DNA of 64,000 nt from JAEUMD01 sp036768475 (GCA_036768475.1 DAIPMW010000016.1:1-64000); one strand, 5' to 3'; positions 1 through 9,720 are shown, numbered from the stretch's first letter. The notes: a model not told the origin generated them from the sequence alone. Numbers and translations: made by a program.

Positions 1-81
1 TGATCAGCGACGCTCCCGCCGCTGCAAGCGCCCGCTATTCAGAGGTTCCCTAGATTACCGGCCGTTCCAGCAGCCGAGCAA

Positions 82-1917
82 CTAGCTCACGATGTGATAG
101 ACGGGGGCCGTTTCCAGCTCCCACTTCCCCAAATCCCTGTCGTAGCGGGAAAGGGTGAAGCAGTGCCAATCCTTGTCGTCCAGCTTCGGATAGTCCCCCC
201 GGTAGTAATAGCCCGGCCACCGCGTTTCCTTGCGGAATAGCGTGTGCTGCGTGACGCATTCGGAAGCCAGCAACCGGTGCTGCAGCTCCCAGGCGCGCTG
301 CAGCTGATGCAAGTCCTCCGCGCCGAGGCTGGCGACGTCCTCCTTCAGCATTCCCAACAGCTCAAGCCCTCGGGTGAGCAGCGGCCCGTTCGTAATGTAG
401 TTGGCGCTGATGCCGCCCACGTACTCGTCCATGATCTTCTGGAGACGCTGCAGCGCGTGGATCGGCAGAATATAGCTCGGCGACACTGTGCCGGCGACGA
501 TCTCGTTGCGATAGATCTGGTAGTGCTCCAGCGGCTTGTAGACGGCCTTCTTGAGGTCTTCGATTTCCGCGTCGCTGACCTGGGGCTGGTCCCGGCCCTT
601 TTCCGTCACGTATTTGACCGCCGCCTTGGCGGCGATGCGGCCCTCGGTGAACGAGCCCGACGAGAACTTGTGGGCCGTGCCGCCGATGGTATCGCCGGCC
701 CCGAACAGGCCCTCCACCGTCATCATGCGGTTGTAGCCCCACTGGTACTCCGCGGGCGCATAGTCTTCCGGACCGCTCGCCCAGGCGCCCGAGCAGGTTG
801 CGTGCGAGCCCATGACGTAGGGCTCCGAGGTCGTGAGTTCGGGATTTGTAAACTTGGGATCGATGTTCTGCGACGCCCACACCACCGCCTGGCCGATCGT
901 CATGCCGAGGAAGTTCTCCCAGCCAATTGCCTCCTTGTGCGGATCTTGGAAGGCTTCCTTGGTTACCATGCGAATGGGGCCGCGGCCCGCTGCGATCTCC
1001 TTGAGAATGGCGTGGTTACGCAGGCAGGTCGGGACGGGGTGCTGGTCGATATAGTTGCCGACAAGAGCCTTGGTGTCGTCGTACCACTTCGACTCGTAGT
1101 CTTCACCGTAGGCGTTCTGCGTGTAGGTCTTTAAGTGCAGGAAGTAGGCGCCGACCGGACCGTAGCCATCCTTGAAGCGCGTGAGGACGATCCTGTTCTC
1201 CATCTGCGTCATCTTGGCGCCGACAAGGATCGGCAACGCATAAGCCGACGCACTGCTCCAGGGCGCATACCACGTGCGGCCCATGCCCTCGCCGACTGCG
1301 CGCGGTTTGAAGATGTGCGAGGCGCCGCCAGCGGCGACGATCACCGCCTTGGCGCGGAAGACATGGAAATCACCGGTGCGCACGTTAAAGCCGATCGCGC
1401 CCGCGACCCGCCTGCGCGATCTGTCCATCAGCAGATGCGTCACCATGATGCGGTTGTAGACTTCGTTAGCGACCTTACGCGCGGCCTCCGCGACGATGGG
1501 TTTGTAGCTCTCGCCGTGGATCATGATCTGCCACTTGCCTTCGCGCTGGTACCTCCCGGTCTTGGGGTCGCGCATGATCGGCAGGCCCCACTCCTCGAAC
1601 TTGTGCACAGTGGAGTCGACGTGCCGGGCAATATCGTAGCCAAGGTCCTCGCGAACCAGGCCCATCAAGTCTGTGCGCGCATAGCGGACGTGATCCTCGG
1701 GCTGGTTCTCGTTCCACTGCATGCCCATGTAGCAATTGATGGCATACAGCCCTTGCGCAACTGCGCCGCTGCGCTCGATGTTCGCCTTCTCGACGCACAC
1801 GATCTTGAGGTCGCGGCCCCAATACCTGGATTCGTAGGTGGCTCCGCACCCACCCATGCCGCCGCCGACGACAAGGACGTCGGCATCCACGTAGACGGTC
1901 CTGCGACGGCGCATCAT
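82..1917 (-). CDS. aprA: Adenylylsulfate reductase subunit alpha (AprA)
   Basis: This is the flavin subunit of dissimilatory APS reductase, interconverting APS and sulfite plus AMP in the cytoplasm. The 611-aa protein opens with an FAD dinucleotide-binding stretch (VLVVGGGMGGCGATYESRYW) near residues 14-33 and has the fumarate-reductase-like fold and length of the family. Further family signatures are the HGESYKP stretch, the FGAGDTIGGTAHKFSSGSFTEGR FAD segment near residue 405, and a tryptophan-rich C-terminal end. Its ATG overlaps the aprB stop (ATGA), so the two subunits are translationally coupled. With aprM in front, the order aprM-aprB-aprA matches sulfur-oxidising bacteria rather than sulfate reducers, where qmo genes are usual (family knowledge). 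The direction of the reaction is therefore inferred to be sulfite oxidation. Confidence 0.96.
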   Translation of the reverse strand: MMRRRRTVYVDADVLVVGGGMGGCGATYESRYWGRDLKIVCVEKANIERSGAVAQGLYAINCYMGMQWNENQPEDHVRYARTDLMGLVREDLGYDIARHVDSTVHKFEEWGLPIMRDPKTGRYQREGKWQIMIHGESYKPIVAEAARKVANEVYNRIMVTHLLMDRSRRRVAGAIGFNVRTGDFHVFRAKAVIVAAGGASHIFKPRAVGEGMGRTWYAPWSSASAYALPILVGAKMTQMENRIVLTRFKDGYGPVGAYFLHLKTYTQNAYGEDYESKWYDDTKALVGNYIDQHPVPTCLRNHAILKEIAAGRGPIRMVTKEAFQDPHKEAIGWENFLGMTIGQAVVWASQNIDPKFTNPELTTSEPYVMGSHATCSGAWASGPEDYAPAEYQWGYNRMMTVEGLFGAGDTIGGTAHKFSSGSFTEGRIAAKAAVKYVTEKGRDQPQVSDAEIEDLKKAVYKPLEHYQIYRNEIVAGTVSPSYILPIHALQRLQKIMDEYVGGISANYITNGPLLTRGLELLGMLKEDVASLGAEDLHQLQRAWELQHRLLASECVTQHTLFRKETRWPGYYYRGDYPKLDDKDWHCFTLSRYDRDLGKWELETAPVYHIVS

Positions 1918-2375
1918 AGCAATCCTGGCTTGAGCTGATTGGGCTTCAGTGCCGGCAGCGCGGGAACGTTGAGGGCGTCGGGCTCATGCGCAAGGTGCTG
2001 GGACTTCAGCATCTCGGCGGTGGGCGGGGCGAGCTCGGCCGGCGACGGGATCGATCCCCACGGCGTCGTCCTGATCGGGGAGACGAAGTTCTTCTCGCGG
2101 CCGTCGCGAAACTTGATCTTCCACGAGACTGTCCCCTTCTCCTCCTCGCGTCGCACACGCACGCTGTGGCCGAGCGGCGCGAAATCGGCGTAGCCGCGGC
2201 AGTCGATTGCGAACTGCGGGCAGGCCTTTACGCAGGAGTAGCACTCCCAGCACATATTGGGCTCGATGTTGAGCGCACGGCGGTAGGTCTTGTCGATGTG
2301 CATGATGTCGGACGGGCAGATATCGACGCAGTGTCCACAGCCGTCGCAACGCGTCATATAGACGAAGGTAGGCAT
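1914..2375 (-). CDS. aprB: Adenylylsulfate reductase subunit beta (AprB)
   Basis: This is the electron-transfer subunit of APS reductase. It has two complete [4Fe-4S] ligand sets, CDGCGHCVDICP (about residues 10-21) and CWECYSCVKACP (about 42-53), which carry electrons to or from the AprA flavin. At 153 aa it has the usual AprB length, with a basic/tryptophan stretch (VSWKIKFRDGREKNF) and a proline-rich C-terminal tail that in known structures wraps around AprA. It sits between aprM (43-nt gap) and aprA (4-nt overlap) in one minus-strand operon. Confidence 0.96.
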   Translation of the reverse strand: MPTFVYMTRCDGCGHCVDICPSDIMHIDKTYRRALNIEPNMCWECYSCVKACPQFAIDCRGYADFAPLGHSVRVRREEEKGTVSWKIKFRDGREKNFVSPIRTTPWGSIPSPAELAPPTAEMLKSQHLAHEPDALNVPALPALKPNQLKPGLL

Positions 2376-2418
2376 GATGGCCCCTTATTTCCTCCAGAGA
2401 CGACCGGTGTCAGGCCGA

Positions 2419-3222
2419 TCAGTAATGATGGGTATGCTTGGCAATGCTGCCAAACCTCTCGGGCGCATCGGCGGGAGCTGGTAAATTGCTGCGGGTGCCG
2501 TTGGCCTCGGACATTCTCTTCTCGAAGGCCGCGGCAGGCTTGAAGAACATGTGCGAGAACTTCGACCACGGAATCGAAGCAAACAGCACCGTGGTGGCGA
2601 TGAGATAGAGCCCGAGGAAAAACATCGACCAGGGGTTGTGCGCTGCCTGCAGCCAAGCCCAGAGCAGGGCGAAGGATGTGCTGAGAACCAGCGAGACGAT
2701 GAACAAGTCGGCTTGCACGAAGCGAAACGGCGAGTTGCCTTCTGCGGCCACGTCCACCCGGATGAAGAACCAGAACCAGTAGCCGCCGAGGCAAACCATT
2801 AGAGCGCCAATGTACCACAACGCTGCGAGCACAGGAGGCGTCGGCGTTGCTGGCGTCGGATAGGCGAAGACCATGATCGCCGTCGTCACGACGTAGATCA
2901 CAAAGCCATACATCCCCAGCAGATGCGCGAACTTGCGCCACGTGTTGCAGAATTCGCCTGACGCCAAGACGTCGACGAGGGCGGTCTGCACGGCGATGGA
3001 AATCTTGTCTCCGCCAGAGATCCGCTTCTTCGCCTTGGTATTGGAGGTCCGCCAGTTGTCGAAGAAGTACTTGGCACTCCTTTTGTGGACCATATCGAAC
3101 AACGTGCCGGCCACGACCAAGAGCGCCATTACGACGACGTAAGTCTGCATGATGGCGGGCGATACGGACGCCGAAAGCTCAGCAAAGGGATTGTTGGTCA
3201 ACATGCCCGACGTTTCGTCCAT
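2419..3222 (-). CDS. aprM: APS reductase-associated membrane protein (AprM)
   Basis: A 267-aa integral membrane protein with about five to six hydrophobic segments, encoded directly upstream of aprBA. The gene order and a b-type-cytochrome-like hydrophobic profile match AprM, the proposed membrane anchor or electron-transfer partner of APS reductase in many sulfur oxidisers. A conserved-looking loop (GEFCNTWRKFAHLLGMYGFV) and a second (WSKFSHMFFKPAAAFEKRM) carry His and Cys residues that could be ligands. The start is uncertain: ATG 3222 (MDETSG) is chosen, an internal ATG at 3204 is possible, and the reading frame stays open to 3291. No strong Shine-Dalgarno site is seen at either start. Confidence 0.82.
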   Translation of the reverse strand: MDETSGMLTNNPFAELSASVSPAIMQTYVVVMALLVVAGTLFDMVHKRSAKYFFDNWRTSNTKAKKRISGGDKISIAVQTALVDVLASGEFCNTWRKFAHLLGMYGFVIYVVTTAIMVFAYPTPATPTPPVLAALWYIGALMVCLGGYWFWFFIRVDVAAEGNSPFRFVQADLFIVSLVLSTSFALLWAWLQAAHNPWSMFFLGLYLIATTVLFASIPWSKFSHMFFKPAAAFEKRMSEANGTRSNLPAPADAPERFGSIAKHTHHY

Positions 3223-3750
3223 GACACCGAAATTTGGGGCCCAGTATACACCGGCATGTCCAGATCTACAGCAGATTGCCTTGCTGCCCAAGACGGTTGC
3301 TCAATCCCCGAATTGGCAGTCTGACATTGGCCGGCAGCAGCAGCCCTCGCTGTCTGCCCGCCTAGCCGCCTCAGGTGACCGTGGGGACGAAGGAGTGTGG
3401 CCAAATGAGTCGCGCATGGGGGACTCAGGCAACTACTGCGTCGCGAGGGCCGCATGCATCAGAGGTCGGTAACGGGTCACTTTCGTCGTTCCGTGTCACG
3501 CCCACGGTGACTGTGCAGAGAAAGCAGTCATTGTCTTATCCAGTGACACGCAGGGGGATGCTGGTTCTCGTCCTTGGCTGCACCGCGCCATACATCCGAC
3601 ATTGACTGAGTGAAGTGGTGCGGCGGCCGAGACTCCCCGAGACCGTCGCTTTCTGGGCATTCCGCCCACAGGCACCAGTCGATCCGACGTCATGGGTCAA
3701 AGGAGACATTCAACGCAGGTGAGGGTGGACAGCAGCACGTAAACACATTA
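3223..3750. other. Intergenic region between divergent aprMBA and imuA-imuB-dnaE2
   Basis: About 530 bases without a convincing gene on either strand. Short frames here lack a ribosome-binding site and family-like sequence. The region must hold the promoter of the apr operon; no clear regulator site for it could be recognised. Its right end leads into the LexA box. Confidence 0.5.
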
Positions 3751-3765
3751 GAACAAACGAAGAAC
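3751..3765 (+). promoter_or_regulatory. LexA (SOS) box upstream of imuA
   Basis: GAAC at 3751-3754 and GAAC at 3762-3765 are separated by exactly 7 nt. This is the reverse complement of GTTC-N7-GTTC, the LexA direct-repeat operator of Alphaproteobacteria. It lies 29 nt before the chosen imuA start, as expected for an SOS-induced mutagenesis cassette. Confidence 0.82.
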
Positions 3766-3794
3766 ATTTTCTGGGTTTGTCTCTCGTGTCATCC

Positions 3795-4445
3795 ATGCCC
3801 TCCATCTCATTTATGCGACCGGCCACTGTCTTGCACGAAATCGTTGCGGCGCCTGGTCATGCCGGCGCTGCGACGGGCTTTGCATTGGCGGTCCTCACGC
3901 AGATGCTTCCCCGAGCTGACAGGGAAGGTGCGGCAGGCGCAGAAGGCTCGTTGCTCTGGGTTCGCCAGGATGCTGCCGCGATCGAAGCCGGCGCGCTATA
4001 TGCCCCCGGCTTGGCGGCATTCGATATGGATCCCGGCCGTCTCATCCTCGCGCACCTGCGCACGCCCCTCGACGTCTTGCGCGCCGGCCTCGAAGGAGCC
4101 CGTTGCCCGGCTTTGGGCGCCGTCATCATCGAGACGACGGCGGCTGTCGATTTCACGGCCAGCCGGCGGCTAAAGCTCGCGGCCGAGAAATCGGGCGTTC
4201 CGGTTGTCTTGATTCAGCACGCGGATGTCCGCACGCCGACTGCGGCAAGTGTCCGGTGGCACGTGAGCGGGGTCCGATCGCGGACGGGTGACAGGCCGGC
4301 GTTCGACGTGACCCTCCTGAAGCATTCATACGGCCGTCCCGGACAACACCATGTCGTCGAGTGGAATCGTGAGCAACGTACGTTCATCGAGACGCTATCT
4401 GAGCCTCTGGCTGCCCTATCTGGCGGCCGACCGCTGGCAGCGTGA
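3795..4445 (+). CDS. imuA: ImuA family SOS mutagenesis protein
   Basis: A 216-aa RecA/SulA-like accessory protein of the ImuA-ImuB-DnaE2 translesion mutasome. The fold is suggested by LLWVRQDAA, AALRTPLDVLRAGLEG-type and GAVIIETTAAVDFTASRRLKLAA segments typical of the alphaproteobacterial family, in which the Walker motifs are degenerate. The ATG at 3795 (MPSISF) is chosen; a TTG at 3777 and an ATG at 3813 are alternatives. It lies just after the LexA box and overlaps imuB, so the cassette is one SOS-inducible transcript. Confidence 0.85.
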   Translation: MPSISFMRPATVLHEIVAAPGHAGAATGFALAVLTQMLPRADREGAAGAEGSLLWVRQDAAAIEAGALYAPGLAAFDMDPGRLILAHLRTPLDVLRAGLEGARCPALGAVIIETTAAVDFTASRRLKLAAEKSGVPVVLIQHADVRTPTAASVRWHVSGVRSRTGDRPAFDVTLLKHSYGRPGQHHVVEWNREQRTFIETLSEPLAALSGGRPLAA

Positions 4446-5925
4446 TCATTCCGGTGAGACGGAGAACGAGGCTGGCAACGGAGGCCTCGTCTTCGTCGAA
4501 AGATCAACCGGGGGCGCTCGGCTCAGCGCCGTGTCTGCGCGGGCGCAGAACACCGGCTTGCGGCCGGGAATGGCTCTCACCGATGCGCGCGCACGCGTTC
4601 CGGCTCTGCGCGCCATCCCGCAGAACCATCGCGCCGACCGCGTCTTCCTGGATGAGCTTGCCGAACTTGCGACATCGTTCACACCATCTGTCGCGCTCGA
4701 AGAGCCCGATGGGCTCACCCTCGACATCACCGGATGCGTGCATCTCTTCGGCGGCGAGGACAAGCTTGCCGCGCGTTTGCGGCGTGCGCTCCATGCGCAC
4801 GGCGTATCGCAGTGCAGGCTTGCAATTGCCGCAACGCCGGATATGGCACGAGCCTTGGCACGTTTCGGTCATGGAGAGGTCGACTGTGTCCATAACGACC
4901 GCGCCCTCCGTGACCTGCCGGTTGCGGCATTGGAATGCGGACCGGAGGATGCTCTTGCCTTGCGCCGCGCCGGCCTCAAGACGATCGGCGATGTCGCCGA
5001 TCGTCCCTCCGTGCTCTTTACCGCACGCTTCAGCCCGGCATTCACGACCAAGCTGGCGCGCACTCTCGGTGAGGAGGATCGACGCATCACGCCGCGCCGC
5101 ATGATCGCGCCGTTCGTTTTCGATCACAGATGTCCCGAGCCGCTCGTGAGCCACGACGCCATTGAACTCGTTCTCGCCGAACTTGTCCGGCGCACCTGCC
5201 AGGAGCTTGAGGCGCGCGGCGAGGGCGGGCGCAGGTTCAAAGCGAGTCTTTTTCGCACCGACGGCGCAATCCGGCGGATCCCCATCGAGACGAGCCGTCC
5301 GATGCGCGATCCGGTCATACTCCTGAGATTGTACCGCGATCGCCTGGAAGCCATCGCCGATCCGCTCGATCCGGGCTTCGGCTTCGACCTCATTCGCTTC
5401 GAGGTGGGGCACGCGCAAGAATGCCACTTTCGCCAGACGAATCTCGATGCCCGCGAGGAGGGCAACGACCGCATATCGGCGCTGTGCGACCGGCTTGCGG
5501 CGATGTTCGGCCGCGAGCGTGTGGTGCGGCTCGCGACCGCGGACACGCATGTTCCAGAACGGGCGCAGATCCTGCATCGCGCTTGCGATGAGCGAGTTGC
5601 CGCGCCGCGCTCTCTGCAAAACGACGAGGGGCTTCCGCTGCGGCCGTTCACTCTTTTCCCGAAGCCGCATCCGATCGAGATCCTATCCAGCCCGCGCGGG
5701 GCAGCCCCGGAGCGGTTCCGCTGGCGGCGCAAGGTTCATGACGTTGTTCGCGCAGAAGGGCCGGAGCGCATCGCCGAGGAATGGTGGCGACCAGCGACCG
5801 GCTTCGGCACGCGGGACTATTTCCGCATCGAGACGGCGGAGGGGCGCCGCTTCTGGATGTTCCGATCACACGCCACGTCCGTCCCAACGCAGGGGACATG
5901 GTTCCTGCACGGGTTTTTTCCATGA
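4369..5925 (+). CDS. imuB: ImuB, Y-family DNA polymerase-like protein
   Basis: ImuB is a catalytically inactive Y-family polymerase homologue that links ImuA and DnaE2 to the beta clamp during error-prone repair. The ~518-aa protein begins with RRYLSLWLPYLAADR, the family N-terminus, and has the little-finger region. It also has a clamp-binding-like stretch (LPLRPFTLFPKP) near residue 428. The catalytic acidic residues of active Y polymerases are not evident. A GTG at 4369 is chosen because it puts the conserved N-terminus close to the start; an ATG at 4351 in the same frame is possible. Both starts overlap the end of imuA, and the stop overlaps dnaE2 (ATGA). Confidence 0.92.
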   Translation: MSNVRSSRRYLSLWLPYLAADRWQRDHSGETENEAGNGGLVFVERSTGGARLSAVSARAQNTGLRPGMALTDARARVPALRAIPQNHRADRVFLDELAELATSFTPSVALEEPDGLTLDITGCVHLFGGEDKLAARLRRALHAHGVSQCRLAIAATPDMARALARFGHGEVDCVHNDRALRDLPVAALECGPEDALALRRAGLKTIGDVADRPSVLFTARFSPAFTTKLARTLGEEDRRITPRRMIAPFVFDHRCPEPLVSHDAIELVLAELVRRTCQELEARGEGGRRFKASLFRTDGAIRRIPIETSRPMRDPVILLRLYRDRLEAIADPLDPGFGFDLIRFEVGHAQECHFRQTNLDAREEGNDRISALCDRLAAMFGRERVVRLATADTHVPERAQILHRACDERVAAPRSLQNDEGLPLRPFTLFPKPHPIEILSSPRGAAPERFRWRRKVHDVVRAEGPERIAEEWWRPATGFGTRDYFRIETAEGRRFWMFRSHATSVPTQGTWFLHGFFP

Positions 5926-8900
5926 CGCCTTATGCCGAATTGATCGCCGCGACCAACTTCTCGTTCCTGCGCGGGGCTTCGCACCCCGAGGACATGGTAG
6001 CGCGAGCTCTGCTGCTTGGTCATGCCGGCATCGGAATTGCCGACCACAACACCGTCGCGGGCGTCGTCAGGGCTTATAGCGCGCTCAAAGACCTGCGCCG
6101 GGACGGGCTGCCCTCGCCACAGAAGGTGCGGGATGGCTCGGGGCCAGGGGAGTATGCCTGGGTCGAGCGCACACAGGGGGGCGACTGGGGCGGCTTCTGC
6201 GAGCGCATCAAAGCGCGTGCCGCAACATTCCGGCTGGCGGTGGGCACCCGGCTCGTGTTCGCGGACGGCACACCGGATATCGCCGCCTATCCGAGCAACC
6301 GCGAAGGTTGGGGCCGTCTATGTCGTCTTCTGACGCGAGGCAAAAGGGCGGCGGACAAGGGGAGTTGCCGTCTCATCGCAGACGATCTCCTGAAGGAGAC
6401 GAAGGGGCTGCTACTGATCGCCATCCCGCCGGCAGAGATCGGAGACTTTGCGGCGCGGCTGGCGCCGATCGCGGAGGCGGCGCGCGGGCGTCTGTGGATC
6501 GCGGCCTCCATGCCTCTCGGGAGCAACGATGCGTGCCGCCTCGCCCAACTCAAGGCGTTTTCGCACGAAGCTGGCATTCCTCTCATCGCCACGAATGATG
6601 TGCTCTATGACATGCCGTCACAGCGCCCCGTGCAGGATGTGCTGACGTGCATCCGCGAAGGGATCTCGCTTGAACAGGCCGGGCGACGTCTGGAGGCGAA
6701 CGCCGAGCGGTATCTCAAGTCAAACGCAGAGATGGCGCAACTTTTCCGCGACGCGCCGGCCGCGATCGCTGCGACGCAGGAGCTTCTCGGTCGCGTCTCG
6801 TTCTCCCTCGGAGATCTCAAGTATGAGTATCCGGACGAGCCGGTTCCCAGCGGGTGGACGCCGCAGGGCTGGCTTGAGTATCTGACCTGGGAGAAGGCTC
6901 GCATCTGTTATCGCGGCGCCATTCCGCCGAAGGTCGAGGCTCAGCTCCGTCATGAACTCTCACTCATCGCCAATCTAGATTATGCGCCGTATTTCCTCAC
7001 CATTCACGACATCGTCGCCTACGCCCGCGAGCAGGGCATTCTCTGTCAGGGGCGCGGCTCTGCGGCCAATTCCGCCGTCTGTTTCGTGCTCGGCATCACC
7101 TCGGTCGATCCAGCGACGAGCAATCTGCTGTTCGCCCGCTTCATCTCGTCGGAGCGGCGCGAGCCGCCGGACATCGACGTCGATTTCGAGCACGAGCGGC
7201 GCGAGGAGGTCATCCGGCACATCTATAGCCGCTATGGGCGCGAGCGCGCTGGTCTCGTCGCGACGGTGATCCGCTATCGGCCACGCAGCGCCATTCGCGA
7301 AGTCGGCAAGGTACTGGGCCTCTCGGAGGACATCACGGCACGTATTGCCGGAACGCAATGGGGGAGCTGGGGGTCTGAGATCACACAGAAGCAGGTCGAG
7401 CAAGCCGGGCTCGATCCCGCCAATCCCGTCATCCAGCGTGCGGTCGCGCTCGCCACTCGCATCCTCGGCTTTCCGCGTCATCTGTCCCAGCATGTCGGCG
7501 GGTTCGTCCTGACGCGCGGCCGTCTCGACGACATCGTTCCCATCGGCAATGCCGCCATGGCAGAGCGCACCTTCATCGAGTGGGACAAGGACGATATCGA
7601 CACTCTCGGGCTCATGAAGGTCGACGTGCTGGCGCTCGGGATGTTGACCTGCATTCGCAAGGCGCTCGATCTGATACGCGAACACGAGCATGTCGATTAT
7701 GATCTCGCCTCCATTCCGGCCGAGCAGTCTGATGTTTACGAGATGCTGCAAAAGGGTGACTCGATCGGTGTGTTCCAGGTCGAGAGCCGGGCGCAGATCA
7801 ACATGCTGCCGCGCCTGAAGCCCAGGGAATTCTACGACCTCGTGATCCAGGTCGCGATCGTGCGTCCGGGCCCGATCCAGGGTGACATGGTGCATCCCTA
7901 TCTGAGGCGGCGCGCTGGCCTCGAGCCCGAGCATTATCCCTCGCCTGCCCCGCCCCACGATCCCGATGAGCTGAAGGCGATCCTGTCGCGCACCAAGGGT
8001 GTGCCGCTGTTCCAGGAGCAGGCGATGCAGATCGCCATGGTGGCCGCGGAGTTCACCGATGCCGAGGCCAATCAGCTCCGTAGCGCCATGGCGACGTTTC
8101 GGCATGTCGGCACCATCCACAAGTTCGAGGCGATGCTGGTCGAGCGCATGGCGGCGCGCGGCTATGCGCGCGAGTTTGCCGAACGCTGCTTCGAGCAGAT
8201 CAAGGGCTTCGGAGAGTATGGGTTTCCCGAAAGCCACGCGGCCTCGTTCGCGCGGCTCGTCTACGTATCGTCGTTTCTCAAGTGCCGCTATCCGGCGGCA
8301 TTTGCCTGCGCTCTACTCAACGCGCAACCGATGGGCTTCTACGCGCCGGCCCAGATCGTGCGCGACGTGCGCGAGCACGGCGTCGAAGTCTATCCGGTCG
8401 ATGTCAACATGAGCGCCTGGGACAACACGCTGTGTCGTGGTAGCGACAGCCACGCCGCGCTACGTCTCGGCTTCCGGCAGATCGACGGTATGCAAGAGGC
8501 GTGGGCGCGCGCGCTGATCGAAGCGCGCGGCAATGGCTATACCGGCGTCGATCAGCTGGCCGCGCGCACGCGTCTGCCGCAGCGGGCGCTGCGCATCTTG
8601 TCCGATGCCGATTGCTTCCAGTCCATGCACATCGACCGGCGCGACGCACTCTGGGCCGCACGCCGCATTCCCGATGCTGAGACCCTGCCACTGTTCGCAG
8701 CGGCGCGTGAACGCGAGCTAGCCGAGGAGCCGGATGCGCATCTGCCGGCCATGACCCTGCCGGAGCACGTTGCGGCCGACTATCAGACTGCCCGCCTATC
8801 GCTCAAGGGACACCCGATGGGATGCCTGCGCACGCTGTTCGAGAGCGAGGGCGTTGCGACCTGCCGGGAGGCCAGCGGGCGGGCCGATGGCGCGAGGGTG

Positions 8901-9254
8901 CGCGTAGCCGGCGTCGTGCTGGTCCGCCAGCGACCCGGCAAGGGCAATGCCATTTTCATCACGATCGAGGACGAGACCGGCGTCGTCAACATCGTGCTGT
9001 GGGCGCGCCAATTTGAGAAGTTTCGCCGCGAGGTGATGGGCGCGCGGCTGATGCTGGTCGAGGGACACATGCAGAAGAGTCCGGAAGGCGTCGTTCACCT
9101 CATGGCCGTGCGTATCCACGACCGCACGTCCGAGCTGGGACGGCTCTCCGAGGCTGGTTCGACACCGATCGAGTTGGCGTCCGCCGACGAGTTCCTCAAT
9201 CCACAACATCCCCGCAACGTTCGCATTCTTCCCAGCTCACGGGATTTCCATTGA
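5922..9254 (+). CDS. dnaE2: Error-prone DNA polymerase III alpha subunit (DnaE2)
   Basis: A C-family polymerase that performs damage-induced mutagenesis with ImuA and ImuB. The 1110-aa protein has an N-terminal PHP domain (YAELIAATNFSFLRGASHP, then GIADHNTV) and the polymerase palm. The catalytic acidic motif PPDIDVDFEHERR is near residue 425, GRGSAANSAVCFVLGIT lies just before it, and a C-terminal OB fold follows (FITIEDETGVVNIVLW). It is shorter than replicative DnaE, as DnaE2 enzymes are. The ATG at 5922 overlaps the imuB stop by 4 nt and begins the conserved sequence MTPYAEL. The frame is open further upstream, but that part is out-of-frame imuB. Confidence 0.96.
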   Translation: MTPYAELIAATNFSFLRGASHPEDMVARALLLGHAGIGIADHNTVAGVVRAYSALKDLRRDGLPSPQKVRDGSGPGEYAWVERTQGGDWGGFCERIKARAATFRLAVGTRLVFADGTPDIAAYPSNREGWGRLCRLLTRGKRAADKGSCRLIADDLLKETKGLLLIAIPPAEIGDFAARLAPIAEAARGRLWIAASMPLGSNDACRLAQLKAFSHEAGIPLIATNDVLYDMPSQRPVQDVLTCIREGISLEQAGRRLEANAERYLKSNAEMAQLFRDAPAAIAATQELLGRVSFSLGDLKYEYPDEPVPSGWTPQGWLEYLTWEKARICYRGAIPPKVEAQLRHELSLIANLDYAPYFLTIHDIVAYAREQGILCQGRGSAANSAVCFVLGITSVDPATSNLLFARFISSERREPPDIDVDFEHERREEVIRHIYSRYGRERAGLVATVIRYRPRSAIREVGKVLGLSEDITARIAGTQWGSWGSEITQKQVEQAGLDPANPVIQRAVALATRILGFPRHLSQHVGGFVLTRGRLDDIVPIGNAAMAERTFIEWDKDDIDTLGLMKVDVLALGMLTCIRKALDLIREHEHVDYDLASIPAEQSDVYEMLQKGDSIGVFQVESRAQINMLPRLKPREFYDLVIQVAIVRPGPIQGDMVHPYLRRRAGLEPEHYPSPAPPHDPDELKAILSRTKGVPLFQEQAMQIAMVAAEFTDAEANQLRSAMATFRHVGTIHKFEAMLVERMAARGYAREFAERCFEQIKGFGEYGFPESHAASFARLVYVSSFLKCRYPAAFACALLNAQPMGFYAPAQIVRDVREHGVEVYPVDVNMSAWDNTLCRGSDSHAALRLGFRQIDGMQEAWARALIEARGNGYTGVDQLAARTRLPQRALRILSDADCFQSMHIDRRDALWAARRIPDAETLPLFAAARERELAEEPDAHLPAMTLPEHVAADYQTARLSLKGHPMGCLRTLFESEGVATCREASGRADGARVRVAGVVLVRQRPGKGNAIFITIEDETGVVNIVLWARQFEKFRREVMGARLMLVEGHMQKSPEGVVHLMAVRIHDRTSELGRLSEAGSTPIELASADEFLNPQHPRNVRILPSSRDFH

Positions 9255-9359
9255 TAGGGAACGTGTGTGATTTGGACCAGGATCGTCGGCTGGCCACCAA
9301 CCCAGCGAAGAACTGGTTCGATTCCGGGTCTTCAGATCAGTCGGTTGGACAATCAAAGG

Positions 9360-9720
9360 CGCAATTTGGTCTGTCACTCAACCAAGCAGACATGCCATGG
9401 AACAGGGCCAGAGCCACGCGACCGTCAAGCGCTAACGCGAGCATCTTCCTCTTCGCCGGGTCGAGAGCGACACAGGCGGACTAACGACACGGCAGTATGC
9501 CGGCCGGTGCAGGAGTGGGTGGCGACCATCGCTCTCGACCGCGAAGTTCGACACCCATTCGTTGCGGTGGACCAAGGCGGTGCTGATCTACGGGCGAACC
9601 GGAAAACCTCCGAGCTGTGCAACTCCTGCTCGGGCATTCGAGATCGAAAGCACCGTGTGCTACCTCGGCACCGAAGTCGAAGATGCGATCGAGACCCCGA
9701 GAAGATCGACATTTGAAACT
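9360..9720 (+). pseudogene. Remnant of a tyrosine recombinase (phage-type integrase)
   Basis: Pieces of the catalytic half of a tyrosine integrase appear in order but in shifting frames: IFLFAGSRATQ and LTTRQYAG around 9440-9500, VQEWVATIALD near 9508-9540, THSLRWTKAVLIYGRTGK near 9550-9606, NLRAVQLLLGHSR near 9603-9645, then FEIESTVCYLGTEVEDAIE near 9637-9700. These match the family pattern (HSLRRTKA, then LLGH, then a YLG tyrosine motif). At least two or three frameshifts and a stop after position 9430 make it non-functional. No intact N-terminal half or att site was found. Confidence 0.72.

Noticed and set aside
244..1938. Long open frames on the plus strand across aprA and aprB
   Set aside because: They are complement shadows caused by GC-rich codon use; the minus strand carries recognised AprA and AprB.
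6975..8237. A 420-codon minus-strand frame inside dnaE2
   Set aside because: Antisense shadow of a well-recognised polymerase gene; no family features of its own.
9300..9335. A T-loop-like GGTTCGATTCC that looked like the end of a tRNA gene
   Set aside because: No matching acceptor stem or D/anticodon arms about 70 nt upstream; it lies in or just before the decayed integrase.
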